A stretch of DNA of 64,000 bases, taken from NCBI GenBank assembly GCA_013289695.1, contig JABCZK010000018.1:22595-86594 (forward strand), written 5' to 3'. This DNA is from Acidobacteriota bacterium. Its GTDB lineage: Bacteria; Acidobacteriota; Terriglobia; Acidiferrales; UBA7541. A program made the position numbers and the translations under genes. Position 1 is the stretch's first letter. Each line of letters starts with the position of its first letter. A model generated the notes under the pieces. It saw nothing but the letters and a program-made list of their open reading frames with translations, was not told where the DNA came from and did no database searches. Shown here one piece after another: positions 1 through 8,712 of the stretch.

Positions 1-554
1 CCGTCGTTGAGGCGCATGCGCGGGCCGTAGGTATTAAAGATACGGACGATGCGTGTATCCACGCCGTGATAGCGGTGATAGGCCATGGTGAGCGCTTCGG
101 CGTAGCGCTTGGATTCATCGTAAACACCGCGCGGGCCGACTGGATTCACATGGCCCCAGTAGCTTTCGGGCTGAGGGCTGACTTGCGGGTCGCCGTAACA
201 TTCCGAAGTCGAGGCGAGGAGGTAGCGGGCTTTTTTGGCCATGGCTAGGCCGAGAGAGTTGTGAGTGCCGAGAGCGCCGACTTTCAAGGTTTGGATGGGA
301 TATTTCAGATAGTCGGGCGGGCTGGCGGGCGAAGCGAAATGCAGGACGACGTCCAGCGGACCGGGGACTTCGATGTAACGCGAGACGTCCTGGTGGGCGA
401 AACGAAATTTAGGGTGCGGCAGAAGGTGGGCGACGTTCGAGTCGCTGCCGGTGACGAGATTGTCGAGGCAGAGCACTTCCCAGTCTTTTTCGAGCAGCAG
501 CTCGCATAGGTGCGAGCCGAGAAACCCCGCTCCGCCAGTGATTGCCGCGCGCAC
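1..554 (-). CDS. NAD-dependent epimerase/dehydratase, UDP-glucuronate decarboxylase-like (3' part cut by window edge)
   Basis: Extended short-chain dehydrogenase acting on a nucleotide sugar; closest in look to UDP-xylose synthase, which decarboxylates UDP-glucuronate for surface polysaccharide. The N-terminus carries the Rossmann motif GGAGFLGSH, then LDNLVTGS. The catalytic region [10 protein letters not shown] followed by [10 protein letters not shown] supplies the Ser and the YxxxK pair, and FNTYGPRM follows. These are the hallmark blocks of the UXS/RmlB group. The start is a GTG at 552-554 preceded by AAGGAG at 562-567. The gene runs off the left edge, so about 184 residues are visible and the C-terminal substrate domain is missing. 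The split between UXS and related dTDP-glucose dehydratases is from motif resemblance only. Confidence 0.85.
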   Translation of the reverse strand, partial: MRAAITGGAGFLGSHLCELLLEKDWEVLCLDNLVTGSDSNVAHLLPHPKFRFAHQDVSRYIEVPGPLDVVLHFASPASPPDYLKYPIQTLKVGALGTHNSLGLAMAKKARYLLASTSECYGDPQVSPQPESYWGHVNPVGPRGVYDESKRYAEALTMAYHRYHGVDTRIVRIFNTYGPRMRLND

Positions 555-654
555 TTGAAGGCTCCTTGATCGCGATGGGGAATGGTCGCGATTCTGTGAG
601 TTTCATTATGTATGAAATGGGTGCGTTCGGGAATACGCGTTGCAGAATTCGATT

Positions 655-800
655 TGCCGCAGAGACGCGGAGAAAACCGGACTTTTATCTTTTGCGCAAT
701 AGATGGTTTCGCGCGGACCGAGAGTGTGCTTCAGGGGCTGAAGCCCCGCCCTTCCAGGCACGACGCGACGATATTCGCGGCGGGCGACGCGCAACCACAT
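655..800. repeat. Intergenic repeat-like segment with hairpin
   Basis: Non-coding stretch upstream of two minus-strand genes. It contains a tight hairpin, GGGGCT-GA-AGCCCC at 734-747. It resembles the short GC-rich dispersed elements elsewhere in this window (4.8 and 7.1 kb) in composition but not in sequence. I see no gene here. Confidence 0.3.
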
Positions 801-803
801 TGA

Positions 804-1301
804 TCATTGATGAGCCGGGACGACGGCGGCGGCGGGGAATGCTGTGGTGTGATCGAGGACGATGCGCCAGCCTTCTGGGAATTTTTTGAAGTCGAGGGAG
901 AAGACGCCGGAGGGGTGGTCGGCTTCGCGCACGAGGTGGAATTTACCGACTACGTAGGCGGAATCGGCGCAGGTGAGATGAACCTCCAGATCGGAAAACG
1001 AAACAGTGCCCATAATGGTGCGGTCGGGATAGGAGTGATGGTAGCGCTCGAGCACAGCCTCCCAGCCTCGCACGATGCCACTGGCGCCGATGAATTCGGT
1101 CTGCTGCGATTTCCAATAGCCGGTCATGAAGGCATCAATATCGCCGCGATTCCAGGCGGCGGTCTGCATTTCGAGAACGGCGCGGATTTGGGCTTCGTCG
1201 GATGAATCCGCGGGGGACGCGATGGAAGAGCGCGAGGCGATGGCTAGGCAGATCGTTGCGGCTACGGCAGCCAGCAGGGCGATGCGAAATCTTGCGGGCA
1301 T
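804..1301 (-). CDS. Exported SnoaL/DUF4440-type NTF2-like protein
   Basis: Secreted or periplasmic protein of 165 residues. An N-terminal signal peptide (Arg-rich start, hydrophobic stretch, cut near residues 28-31) is followed by a single NTF2-like cone fold. That fold is recognisable from the helix DEAQIRAVLEMQTAAWNRGD, then FMTGYW, and the late strand pair GKFHLVRE and WRIVLDHT. This family binds small hydrophobic ligands or acts as a subunit scaffold; no substrate can be assigned. I chose the inner ATG at 1299-1301 because AGGAGG lies nine bases upstream and the signal peptide starts there. An upstream in-frame ATG at 1346 would add 15 unlikely residues. Two more NTF2-like genes lie near 50 kb. 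Confidence 0.75.
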   Translation of the reverse strand: MPARFRIALLAAVAATICLAIASRSSIASPADSSDEAQIRAVLEMQTAAWNRGDIDAFMTGYWKSQQTEFIGASGIVRGWEAVLERYHHSYPDRTIMGTVSFSDLEVHLTCADSAYVVGKFHLVREADHPSGVFSLDFKKFPEGWRIVLDHTTAFPAAAVVPAHQ

Positions 1302-1360
1302 TTTGGGTTCCTCCTGAACTTGACGGATGTGGATGTGTTTGTGCAAAGAGCCATCGCGAC

Positions 1361-1568
1361 GCCTGCCTGCCAGCAGGCAGGCCGGAACTACTAATTCAAA
1401 CCCAACGTCAGCACCGCCCGCCTGAAGGCGGCCGCTACAACTGCAAAAACAACGACAACGGCTGGCCGGTCCCGCACTGCGGGATCGAAGGATGAATCGC
1501 CCGCCGCGGCGGGCGATTCACAAAATCAGCGGCAACAGCAACCGCAAAGCGCCAATCAGGAGATTGGC
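1361..1568. repeat. Cluster of four short palindromes in a 468-bp gene-free gap
   Basis: The gap between 1302 and 1769 holds no convincing gene. It contains stacked hairpins: GCCTGCCTGC/GCAGGCAGGC at 1361-1382; TCCCGCA/TGCGGGA around 1470-1484; a perfect 26-bp palindrome at 1494-1519 (GAATCGCCCGCCG and its complement); and GCCAATC-AGGA-GATTGGC at 1551-1568. This looks like a nest of REP-type elements rather than one terminator. Confidence 0.6.
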
Positions 1569-1769
1569 GTTCCCAGGCGACGGCGTCACGAACTGCGATT
1601 GCAGCACAATTCTTGCGGGGCAAAGGGTATCAACGAATGCGGCGCGGAACAACCGGGCGGATTCGGCTTGATCTCACCATGCCGGGACCACCCGGCGAGT
1701 TTACTTGTATTGGTACCGACGTTCTATTGCCGCGGGCGGAGGAGAAAGGCAAACTGTGTGAGGTCGAAC

Positions 1770-2192
1770 ATGATGATCTCAGCCTTCATTCTCGTGATCT
1801 GCTTCGCAGCGATGGTTCAGTTCGCCGTCTTCAGTTGGCGCGCTGGGCTGCTGCGAACCATCGCCACCGAGCCCATCGGTGACCAGGCTGAGATGACGGC
1901 CGAGATATCCCGTAACCTGCTGAATGGAAGGGACTTCGCTGATGTATCCAGCTTGCAGGGGCTTTGCCCGGACTTGAAGAACGGGCGAGTCAGTTTGCGA
2001 TCGGTGCGAGTCTATTACAGCTTCCTGAAGACGATGAACTGGCTGGGCGATCTGATCGTCGCGCCGGGTGCGGATGGCTTCGGGGGCTGGACGAACCGCG
2101 AAATGGCTCTGTGCACGCGTTATACCGCCGCGGTCTTGTCGCAACGCCTGCACAGTAACCAAGAGCTGGCGACGGAAGCTCGGTCTTACTAG
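1770..2192 (+). CDS. Small membrane-anchored hypothetical protein
   Basis: Protein of 140 residues I do not recognise. It opens with a single transmembrane helix (residues 4-20, FILVICFAAMVQFAVF), so it is probably anchored with the rest of the chain outside or on the cytoplasmic face. The soluble part has no known motif and two or three cysteines. The start is one of two adjacent ATGs at 1770 and 1773, with a weak GAGG upstream; longer starts would place an odd Arg/Cys-rich segment in front of the helix. It precedes the Ig-domain lipoprotein by about 190 bp, which includes a GTGGG-CGATT-CCCAC hairpin near 2338-2352. Confidence 0.5.
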   Translation: MMISAFILVICFAAMVQFAVFSWRAGLLRTIATEPIGDQAEMTAEISRNLLNGRDFADVSSLQGLCPDLKNGRVSLRSVRVYYSFLKTMNWLGDLIVAPGADGFGGWTNREMALCTRYTAAVLSQRLHSNQELATEARSY

Positions 2193-2385
2193 TCCTCGTA
2201 CGATTCCCTTTCTTGCAGACTGCCGCACCGGCGTGTAGTTAGTTCCCACCCTTTCTGTCCATCCAGCCAGTTGCCTGATACGCCATTCGGGGCGGGTATT
2301 TCCCATCAGCTGCGCCGCTTTTCATGCCTAAATATTGTGGGCGATTCCCACAGCAATGACGTGTGTGCCGACCGAAGGAGGCGCC

Positions 2386-4779
2386 ATGAAGAGCCGCGCC
2401 GGATTTTCTTGCTTACTTGCATTCATAGTATTGGCCCTGATCCAGCTCTCCGCCTGCTCCGGCACACCATCCACGTTCAACAAGGTAACCATCTCCCCTA
2501 GCGGGACGATTTTCCTCGGTCAGGGCGGGACGATTCCGCTGATCAGCGCGAGTGTGTTGAATGATACGAAGCTGAACGGCGGGGTCGCGTTTACGTTGCT
2601 GCCAGTAGGCACCGGCACGCTGACGCAGCTCACTTCTACTACAGCAAGCTATGTGGCGCCGGGAGCGGTGACGTCCGAGACGATTGTGACGATCACGGCC
2701 ACGTCGGTGGATTTTCCGAAGCAGGCGGCGACGCTGACGGTGAAGATCGAGCCGCCGCCGGCGATCACGACGACTTCGCTGCCGGATGCAACTTTGAATG
2801 CGTCTTACAGCGCGACGATCACGGCGACCGGCGGGGTGCCGCCGCTGAAGTGGACTCTGGCCTCGGGCACACTGCCGGCTGGATTGGCTTTGGGTTCGAG
2901 CGCCACGGATACGGTGAATATTACCGGTAAGGCCACGACGGCGGGAGTGTCCACGTTCACTGTGACGGTGACGGATGCTACCGGGGCCTTCAGCACTTCG
3001 GTGCCGTTTCAGATTGTGGTGAGCAGCTTGGCGTTCACAACGACTTCGCCGCTGCCTCCCGCCACCGTTGGCATCGCCTACAGCGAACAATTCGCCGCCA
3101 CGGGGGGCGCGTCGCCATATACGTTCAGCGTCGCAACTGGATCGAGCTTGCCGACTGGTTTCACGCTCACGACTACCGGACTCCTTGCCAACGCGAATCC
3201 GTCCACTCAAGGCACATTTACTTTTGCCATCAGCGTGACGGACAGTGGAAATCCGCCCGCTGTGATCACGAACACGTTCACGCTGGTGGTGAATCCGGTG
3301 CAGAACCTGACGCTGCTTACCGGGCCGTATGCGTTCAGCTTTAGCGGATTCAATGCCGCCGGATTCGTTGCGGCCGCTGGAACATTTAACGCGAACGGCG
3401 CCGGCACTATCACAACTGGCGAAGCGGACTTCACGACATTGCAAGCGAACACGCTTTTCAAAGACATCACCGGCACTTACACGTTGGGACAAGATGGCCG
3501 CGGGACGATCACGTTAACGAGCGTCACCGGGTCGCCCACTTTTGCATTTGCGATTGATACGGGCGGGTCTGGGCACGGACGGCTGATCGAGTTTGACGCT
3601 GTGCCGATTGTCACCCGCGGTTCGGGGCGGCTGGAGGCGCAGAGCGTCAACACTTGCGTGGTCATCGGCACGAATACGAATACTTACGCAGGGGCGTTCG
3701 CGTTCGGCGGGGCGGGTTTTGCCAGCTCGCAGGCCACTGGTGGCGCAGGGCCGGTTGCATTCGCCGGAACATTTACGGCAACACCGCCGATTTCGCCGGC
3801 GACGCAGGGAAGCCTGGGGAGCGGCGAAATGGATTCAAATGCACCGAACAATCTGCAGTTCGGCAGCGCCGGGACCTTGTCGGGCGTTTATCAATCAGGA
3901 CCGGATTCGACGCACTGCACGATGGCGCTCTCGACACCAGGTCTGGCGAGTCCGAACTACGACGTGTACCCGATCTCGTTCAGCGAGGCGTTCCTCATCG
4001 AAACGGACAACGCAACCAGCGCGAGCACGCCGTACGTAACGATTGCCGACATGAGGCAGCAAATTGGGCAGCCGTTTGCCACTGGTCCGATGAGCGGAGC
4101 GATGGCTGGCGGAGTGAGCGGACAGGATTTGAACGGAAGCGTCTCTGAGCCGTATGTGTCGGTGATACAACTGGTGCCGACGCCGGGGTTGGGGACGTTC
4201 AATTTTTCGCTCGCGGACAACACCGCGGGAACCGTCACCAACACCAATGGCACTCCGTTTGCGGTGAGCTACACTTCCGATCAGTTTGGCCGCGTGGATG
4301 CTTCAAGCTTTGTGGTTAGCGGCGTGTTTCAGCCGGTTTTCTACCTGGTCAGCGCCGATGAAGCCTTTAGCGTGGGCATGCGGAACGGCGCGCCAATCGC
4401 GGGACATCTGGATCCGCAGACGCTCAGCTCGTTCACGGCGGCGAGCATTAATGGAACGCTGGTGGAAGGAACTTCGGCGCCGGCGGTCAGCGCGGATCGT
4501 GATTTTTCGGGCTTCCTGACGTTTAATGGCTCGGTGACGCCTGCGACGATTGTCGGAGTGCAGGACGAAAGCACTTCGGCGGCGAATACGGCGGCGCAGG
4601 CGGTGGCGGGCACGTACGTGCTATCGAACACCGGCGCGACCGACGGGAGCGGCACGGTTACGTTGACGTCGCCGGCGGCGTTCTCCGGAGCGTTCTACAT
4701 TGTGTCGCCGACGAAGTTGGAGATGATCACGACTACTGCCGGCGATGCTAATCCGGTGCTGGTGATCATCGGGCATTGA
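2386..4779 (+). CDS. Large lipoprotein with putative Ig-like (He_PIG) domains
   Basis: Surface lipoprotein of 797 residues. The signal ends in a lipobox, LSAC, with the acylated Cys near residue 24 (start ATG at 2386, GGAGG just upstream). Residues about 120-300 hold two cadherin/Ig-like repeats of the putative-Ig type, recognisable by YSATITATGGVPPLKWTLAS and YSEQFAATGGASPYTFSVAT, each followed by a 'G(T)LP.G' turn. The remaining 480 residues are Gly/Thr/Ala-rich beta repeats with the recurrent pattern GTYxL(G)xDGxGTxTLTS. Such proteins are common acidobacterial exported proteins, often adhesive or polysaccharide-related; no activity can be given. It stands alone, and a palindromic repeat follows at 4.8 kb. 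Confidence 0.8.
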   Translation: MKSRAGFSCLLAFIVLALIQLSACSGTPSTFNKVTISPSGTIFLGQGGTIPLISASVLNDTKLNGGVAFTLLPVGTGTLTQLTSTTASYVAPGAVTSETIVTITATSVDFPKQAATLTVKIEPPPAITTTSLPDATLNASYSATITATGGVPPLKWTLASGTLPAGLALGSSATDTVNITGKATTAGVSTFTVTVTDATGAFSTSVPFQIVVSSLAFTTTSPLPPATVGIAYSEQFAATGGASPYTFSVATGSSLPTGFTLTTTGLLANANPSTQGTFTFAISVTDSGNPPAVITNTFTLVVNPVQNLTLLTGPYAFSFSGFNAAGFVAAAGTFNANGAGTITTGEADFTTLQANTLFKDITGTYTLGQDGRGTITLTSVTGSPTFAFAIDTGGSGHGRLIEFDAVPIVTRGSGRLEAQSVNTCVVIGTNTNTYAGAFAFGGAGFASSQATGGAGPVAFAGTFTATPPISPATQGSLGSGEMDSNAPNNLQFGSAGTLSGVYQSGPDSTHCTMALSTPGLASPNYDVYPISFSEAFLIETDNATSASTPYVTIADMRQQIGQPFATGPMSGAMAGGVSGQDLNGSVSEPYVSVIQLVPTPGLGTFNFSLADNTAGTVTNTNGTPFAVSYTSDQFGRVDASSFVVSGVFQPVFYLVSADEAFSVGMRNGAPIAGHLDPQTLSSFTAASINGTLVEGTSAPAVSADRDFSGFLTFNGSVTPATIVGVQDESTSAANTAAQAVAGTYVLSNTGATDGSGTVTLTSPAAFSGAFYIVSPTKLEMITTTAGDANPVLVIIGH

Positions 4780-4814
4780 TTTTTGGGCGCGCCCCGAATT
4801 TGTGGTGGAGAGCA

Positions 4815-4886
4815 GGCGAGGCAAGCCTCGCCTGGCTCGACTGTGATACATCCGCGCTTTCTACGAAAGCGGCGGCAAGCCGCCGC
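4815..4886. repeat. Double-hairpin dispersed repeat, copy A
   Basis: Two perfect stem-loops: GGCGAGGC-AA-GCCTCGCC at 4815-4832 and GCGGCGGC-AA-GCCGCCGC at 4869-4886, then ACTCC. The same arrangement and flanks (CGAAAGCGGCGGC before, GCCGCCGCACTCC after, then TGACCTCG) recur at 7103-7212 with one compensatory pair change in the first stem. Confidence 0.75.
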
Positions 4887-5036
4887 ACTCCCAGATGACC
4901 TCGGGTGGCGAAATTGAGCTGAAAGAGTTGCGGTCGCGCCGCCGAGCATCGTGTCCGCTGCGCATTGACTTGCGATGTGGAGTCGGTTCGACGACTGCTG
5001 TTGATATGCCGGCTTGTTATTCCGTCCAACTACTAT

Positions 5037-6035
5037 TTAATATGCCCAGCGCATTAGGACTGCGCCGGTGGTGTAGCCGGCGCCTACGGCGATTAGCAGG
5101 ACGAGGTCGCCTTTGCGGAGGCGCTTTTGTTCCACGGCGTCCATCATGCCGAGGGGGATGGTGCCGGCGGTGGTGTTTCCGAAGCGGTCAATATTGACGA
5201 GAACTTTCGAGTCGTCCACTCCGAGACGTTCCTGCATGCCGCGAATGATGCGCAGATTGGCCTGATGGGGCACGACCAGCGCCAGATCTTTGCTGGTTAA
5301 TCCGTTGCGTTCGAGGATTTCAACTGCCAGCTCGCTCATACGGCGCACGGCATATTTGAAAACCTGCGCGCCTTCCTGATGGACGAAGTGCATGCGGCTA
5401 TCTATGGTGTGCTGCGATGCGGGATGCAGCGAGCCGCCCCCGGGCATGTAGAGGTTGCAGCCGCCGGAGCCGTCCACGTCATGGATGAAATCAAGGATGC
5501 CCTCGGAATCCGAGGTTGCGGATTCGAGGAGAACCGCGCCGGCGCCGTCGCCAAACAGGACGCAGGTAGCGCGGTCGGTATAATCGAGAATCGAGGTCAT
5601 CACGTCACTGCCGATGACCAGCACTTTTTTGTGCGCGCCGCTGGCGACGAATTGCGCGCCGACGGTGAGGGCATAGAGAAAGCCGGAGCACGCGGCGGAG
5701 AGATCAAAGCCCCAGGCATTTTTCGCGCCGAGCTGGTCCTGAATCAGGCAGGCGGTGGCGGGGAAAAGCATATCGGGAGTGACGGTAGCGACGACGATCA
5801 AGCCGATATCGTCGGGGTTGACACCGCGGGCCGCAAGAAGTTTGCGCGCCGCTTCCGCGCCCAGATGAGAAGTCGCCACGCCGGGGTCGGCATAATGCCG
5901 CTCGCGAATTCCGGTGCGGGTGCGAATCCATTCGTCACTGGTGTCCACTCGTTTTTCCAGATCGAGATTGGTGACCACGCGCGGCGGAACGTATCCAGCC
6001 ACTCCGGTAATTTTTGCGGCGATGCGTCGGCCCAT
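5037..6035 (-). CDS. fabH: Beta-ketoacyl-ACP synthase III
   Basis: Cytoplasmic condensing enzyme that starts fatty-acid synthesis by joining acetyl-CoA (or branched acyl-CoA) to malonyl-ACP. The 332-residue length is standard. The thiolase-fold triad is complete: Cys116 in [11 protein letters not shown], His257 in [10 protein letters not shown], and Asn287 in [11 protein letters not shown]. The Gly-rich C-terminal [13 protein letters not shown] is also typical. A GGGGGA lies upstream of the ATG. The gene stands alone, away from other fab genes, 160 bp downstream of a small unknown gene on the same strand. A specialised FabH-like role in secondary metabolism cannot be excluded from sequence alone, but no biosynthetic partners are nearby. 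Confidence 0.95.
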   Translation of the reverse strand: MGRRIAAKITGVAGYVPPRVVTNLDLEKRVDTSDEWIRTRTGIRERHYADPGVATSHLGAEAARKLLAARGVNPDDIGLIVVATVTPDMLFPATACLIQDQLGAKNAWGFDLSAACSGFLYALTVGAQFVASGAHKKVLVIGSDVMTSILDYTDRATCVLFGDGAGAVLLESATSDSEGILDFIHDVDGSGGCNLYMPGGGSLHPASQHTIDSRMHFVHQEGAQVFKYAVRRMSELAVEILERNGLTSKDLALVVPHQANLRIIRGMQERLGVDDSKVLVNIDRFGNTTAGTIPLGMMDAVEQKRLRKGDLVLLIAVGAGYTTGAVLMRWAY

Positions 6036-6196
6036 TCATTTCCCCCAGGAAGATCAGAAATGACAGAATCGAAATGAGTAGCTGGCGATTGTATGCAATT
6101 GGACGCAGCTGTGACAAGGGATTGTCGCGGTGGGTGATGCGAGCGACGCCGCGCTGGATTTCTTGCCGGGGCGACACCACTCGATTTCAGGCGGCG

Positions 6197-6412
6197 CTAG
6201 GCGCTGGCAGCAGCTGCTTCTTCGGAGACCTTCGTACAAACGACGGTTAAGCCGTTCTTGTTGGCGTCGAATCGTTCTTTGCGATCCAAGCCCTTCAAGA
6301 ATTCCCTGGCAGCTTTGCCGATCGCCGCGGCCATGGAACCGGTATCCACCTGAATCGTTCGTCCTTGCGGACCATTGGTGCGGTGCTGGTATTCCAATTT
6401 CACTGCGTACAT
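6197..6412 (-). CDS. Small conserved-looking hypothetical protein
   Basis: Seventy-one residues, acidic/basic mixed, no signal or membrane helix. The start ATG has a good AGGGAG at -8. The chain reads like a compact alpha/beta protein: a strand YAVKLEYQHR, a turn, a strand TIQVDTGS, then a helix (AAAIGKAAREFLKGLDRKER) and a final strand GLTVVCTKVS. I do not recognise the family. It lies between osmC and fabH on the same strand and could be cotranscribed with either. Confidence 0.6.
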   Translation of the reverse strand: MYAVKLEYQHRTNGPQGRTIQVDTGSMAAAIGKAAREFLKGLDRKERFDANKNGLTVVCTKVSEEAAAASA

Positions 6413-6551
6413 GGATTCTCCCTTCGCTTATAGGATAAACCACCATTCTAAGTGCTGTTGCACGTTTCCGGCAAGCGCGTTCATGCGGAGCGCACAGCCA
6501 GGAGTGCCATCCTGCGCCGGGCGGGGCTTTGCCACGACTGCTCTTGGCGCG

Positions 6552-6965
6552 CTACGAAGACTGCTGAAGGATTTCGAAGCGGTAGGTGATTTCGGCGGTT
6601 TTGCGGAGCATGGCTGCTACGGAGCAATACTTGTTTTGGCTCAGCTCGATGGCGTCACGGACGGCTTTTTCGTCCAGTTGGCCGGAGAGACGGTAAACCA
6701 TTTCGATTTTGGTCCAGACCGAGGGCGGGTCTTTGGCGCGTTCGCCGGAGATTTCGATTTCCAGGGTGGCGAGCTTCTGGCGTTTCTTTTCGAGGATCAT
6801 GATGACATCCACGGCGGTGCAGGAACCCAGCGCGCCCAGAAGCATCTCCATCGGCCCCGGGGCGAAATTGTGTTTGCTGTCGGCGTCGAATGGAACAGTG
6901 TGGCCGGACGGCATGGTCGCCAGGAATTCCTCGCGGCCCACCCACTTTACTTTTGCGGTCTGCAT
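6552..6965 (-). CDS. OsmC-family peroxiredoxin-like protein
   Basis: Cytoplasmic protein of 137 residues in the OsmC/Ohr superfamily, whose members reduce organic hydroperoxides with two cysteines. Both are present: Cys49 in LGALGSCTAVDVI and Cys114 in NKYCSVAAML. The N-terminal strand region with GHTVPFDAD and the central helix are typical of the YhfA/OsmC-like subgroup rather than Ohr. It appears to be monocistronic. The exact substrate is unknown; resistance to fatty-acid hydroperoxides is the usual role. Confidence 0.9.
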   Translation of the reverse strand: MQTAKVKWVGREEFLATMPSGHTVPFDADSKHNFAPGPMEMLLGALGSCTAVDVIMILEKKRQKLATLEIEISGERAKDPPSVWTKIEMVYRLSGQLDEKAVRDAIELSQNKYCSVAAMLRKTAEITYRFEILQQSS

Positions 6966-7102
6966 GGTCTGCTCCCGCGAAATTCCTTCGCAAGTTTTAC
7001 ACCTTGAACTTTAGCGGGGAATGTGTGGCGCGTCCAGTGAGACGTCCGGTGAGCTGTGTGCGTGGCGCGAGCTGGTCGGAGCGAGTTGGTGCAAACCTCT
7101 TG

Positions 7103-7212
7103 GGCGAAGCAAGCTTCGCCTAGCGCGATTTGCGCCGCGGCTGAGTTTGTGGCGAAAGCGGCGGCTCTTCTGCCCCGATGCAATCGGGGCCTCAGGACAA
7201 GCAAGCCGCCGC
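7103..7212. repeat. Double-hairpin dispersed repeat, copy B with an extra internal hairpin
   Basis: First stem GGCGAAGC-AA-GCTTCGCC (7103-7120). The second has arms GCGGCGGC (7158-7165) and GCCGCCGC (7205-7212), with a further hairpin GCCCCGAT-GCA-ATCGGGGC (7172-7190) inserted between them. Flanking bases match copy A at 4.8 kb. It fills the gap upstream of the TPR gene. Confidence 0.75.
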
Positions 7213-7295
7213 ACTCCAAATTGACCTCGTCGAGGTTGACGGGGTGGTTTTGTGGTGTGTTACGCTCGCAGCACTGGGCGGGAGGATTGCGCGCG

Positions 7296-8639
7296 ATGCG
7301 GAGCGATTGGACGCTGGTCGCATTTTTTGCGATTTTCACGACCGTGTTTTGTGCCGCGCGCTCGATTGGGGCGCAAAGCAACGCCGGGCGCGCGGGCGAT
7401 GCCGTGTCCTTGAACAATCAGGGGCTGGAGCGCTACAAGAAAGGGAAAGTGGACGAAGCCATTGCGTTATTTCGTCAGGCTCTGACGCTCAATCCCAATT
7501 TTCCGGAGGCGCTGAGCAATTTGGGCCTGGCACTGGACAGTAAAGGGAAAGACGACGAAGCGATTTCGGATTTCGATAAGGCGCTCGAGATCAAACCTAG
7601 CGATGCGGTGACCGAAAGTAATCTGGGCCTGGCGCTCTATCACGAGAAGAAATATTACGATTCCATTTCCGCTTACCGGAAGGCGCTCGGGCTGAATCCG
7701 AAATTTGCGCAAGCGTACAACGGCATGGGCGCAGCGCTCTTTGCTTCCGGCAATGCCACGGATGCGATCGCGGCATACCGCCGGGCGCTGGAGCTGACGC
7801 CGCGTTACGTGGACGCGCTGAGTAACCTGGCCGCGGCGCTCGATGCCACGCAGCAGTGGAATGAAGCGATTCAGATTTACCAGCAGGCCATGGCGCTGGA
7901 GCCGCACTCGCTGGACCTGCAAACGAATTATGCGGCGGCGCTCGCGAACGCCGGACGCGAGGAAGAAGCCGTCGCGCAATACCGGGAGATTGTGGCCGAC
8001 CATCCCGATGATGCGCACGGCTGGTTCGCGCTCGGTCATTTGCTGTACAAGCAGGGCGCGCTTGACGAGGCCGTTTCCAGCCTGGAAAAAACTTTGGCGC
8101 TGAAACCGGATCAAGCCGACGCGGATTTTAATTTGGCGCTCGCGTATCAGGGCCAGGGGAAGCTGGAGCTGGCCATCGCGGCGTATCAGAAAGGCCTGGC
8201 GCTGAAACCGGATGAAGCCCACGCGCTCTACAACCTGGGCAACGCGTATTTGCAGGCGAACGATCCGGGCAAGGCCGCGGAATATTTTCAGAAGGCGCTG
8301 GATCAGCGGGGGAATTTTCCCGAGGCAGAGATTGGGTTGGGCGCGGCGAAAATGCAGTTGGGCGATTTGGACGGGGCGCAAACCGCATTCGTAAAAGTGA
8401 TCGCGGACTATCCGGATAATGCGGATGCGCGATTCAATCTGGGGAACGTGCTTTTCAATAAGGGACAGTATCAAGCTGCGGCGGACAGCTACCGCGAGGC
8501 TAATCGCCTGAATCCGAATCTGGCGCACGCGCACTACAACCTGGGAATGGCATTGCTGCGATTGAAAGATCCTGATGCGGCGCAGGTGGAATTTAAAGAA
8601 GCGACGCGGCTGGATCCGAAGCTCACTCCACCGAAATAA
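7296..8639 (+). CDS. Exported protein of twelve contiguous TPR repeats
   Basis: Protein of 447 residues. A signal peptide or N-terminal anchor (hydrophobic residues 7-22) is followed by twelve tetratricopeptide repeats of exactly 34 residues, from residue 35 to 442 with no spacers and only five residues after the last. Each repeat shows the usual W/L-G-Y-A-P pattern, for example NLGNAYLQANDPGKAAEYFQ. TPR solenoids bind other proteins; no enzyme domain is present, so it is probably a scaffold in the periplasm or at the outer membrane. The start is the ATG at 7296 with GGGAGGA upstream; longer in-frame starts run into the palindromic repeat. The next gene begins 73 bp downstream on the same strand. 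Confidence 0.85.
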   Translation: MRSDWTLVAFFAIFTTVFCAARSIGAQSNAGRAGDAVSLNNQGLERYKKGKVDEAIALFRQALTLNPNFPEALSNLGLALDSKGKDDEAISDFDKALEIKPSDAVTESNLGLALYHEKKYYDSISAYRKALGLNPKFAQAYNGMGAALFASGNATDAIAAYRRALELTPRYVDALSNLAAALDATQQWNEAIQIYQQAMALEPHSLDLQTNYAAALANAGREEEAVAQYREIVADHPDDAHGWFALGHLLYKQGALDEAVSSLEKTLALKPDQADADFNLALAYQGQGKLELAIAAYQKGLALKPDEAHALYNLGNAYLQANDPGKAAEYFQKALDQRGNFPEAEIGLGAAKMQLGDLDGAQTAFVKVIADYPDNADARFNLGNVLFNKGQYQAAADSYREANRLNPNLAHAHYNLGMALLRLKDPDAAQVEFKEATRLDPKLTPPK

Positions 8640-8712
8640 TCTTCGAGTGGCGGCACGCAACGATTGAATTCGCGTTGCTGCCAGTGGAATCAAGGCAGCG
8701 TAAGAGACTGAC

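Noticed and set aside
2413..3492. Long open frame antisense to the Ig-domain lipoprotein
   Set aside because: Arg/Ser/Gln-rich with no domain; it is a GC-codon shadow of the real gene.
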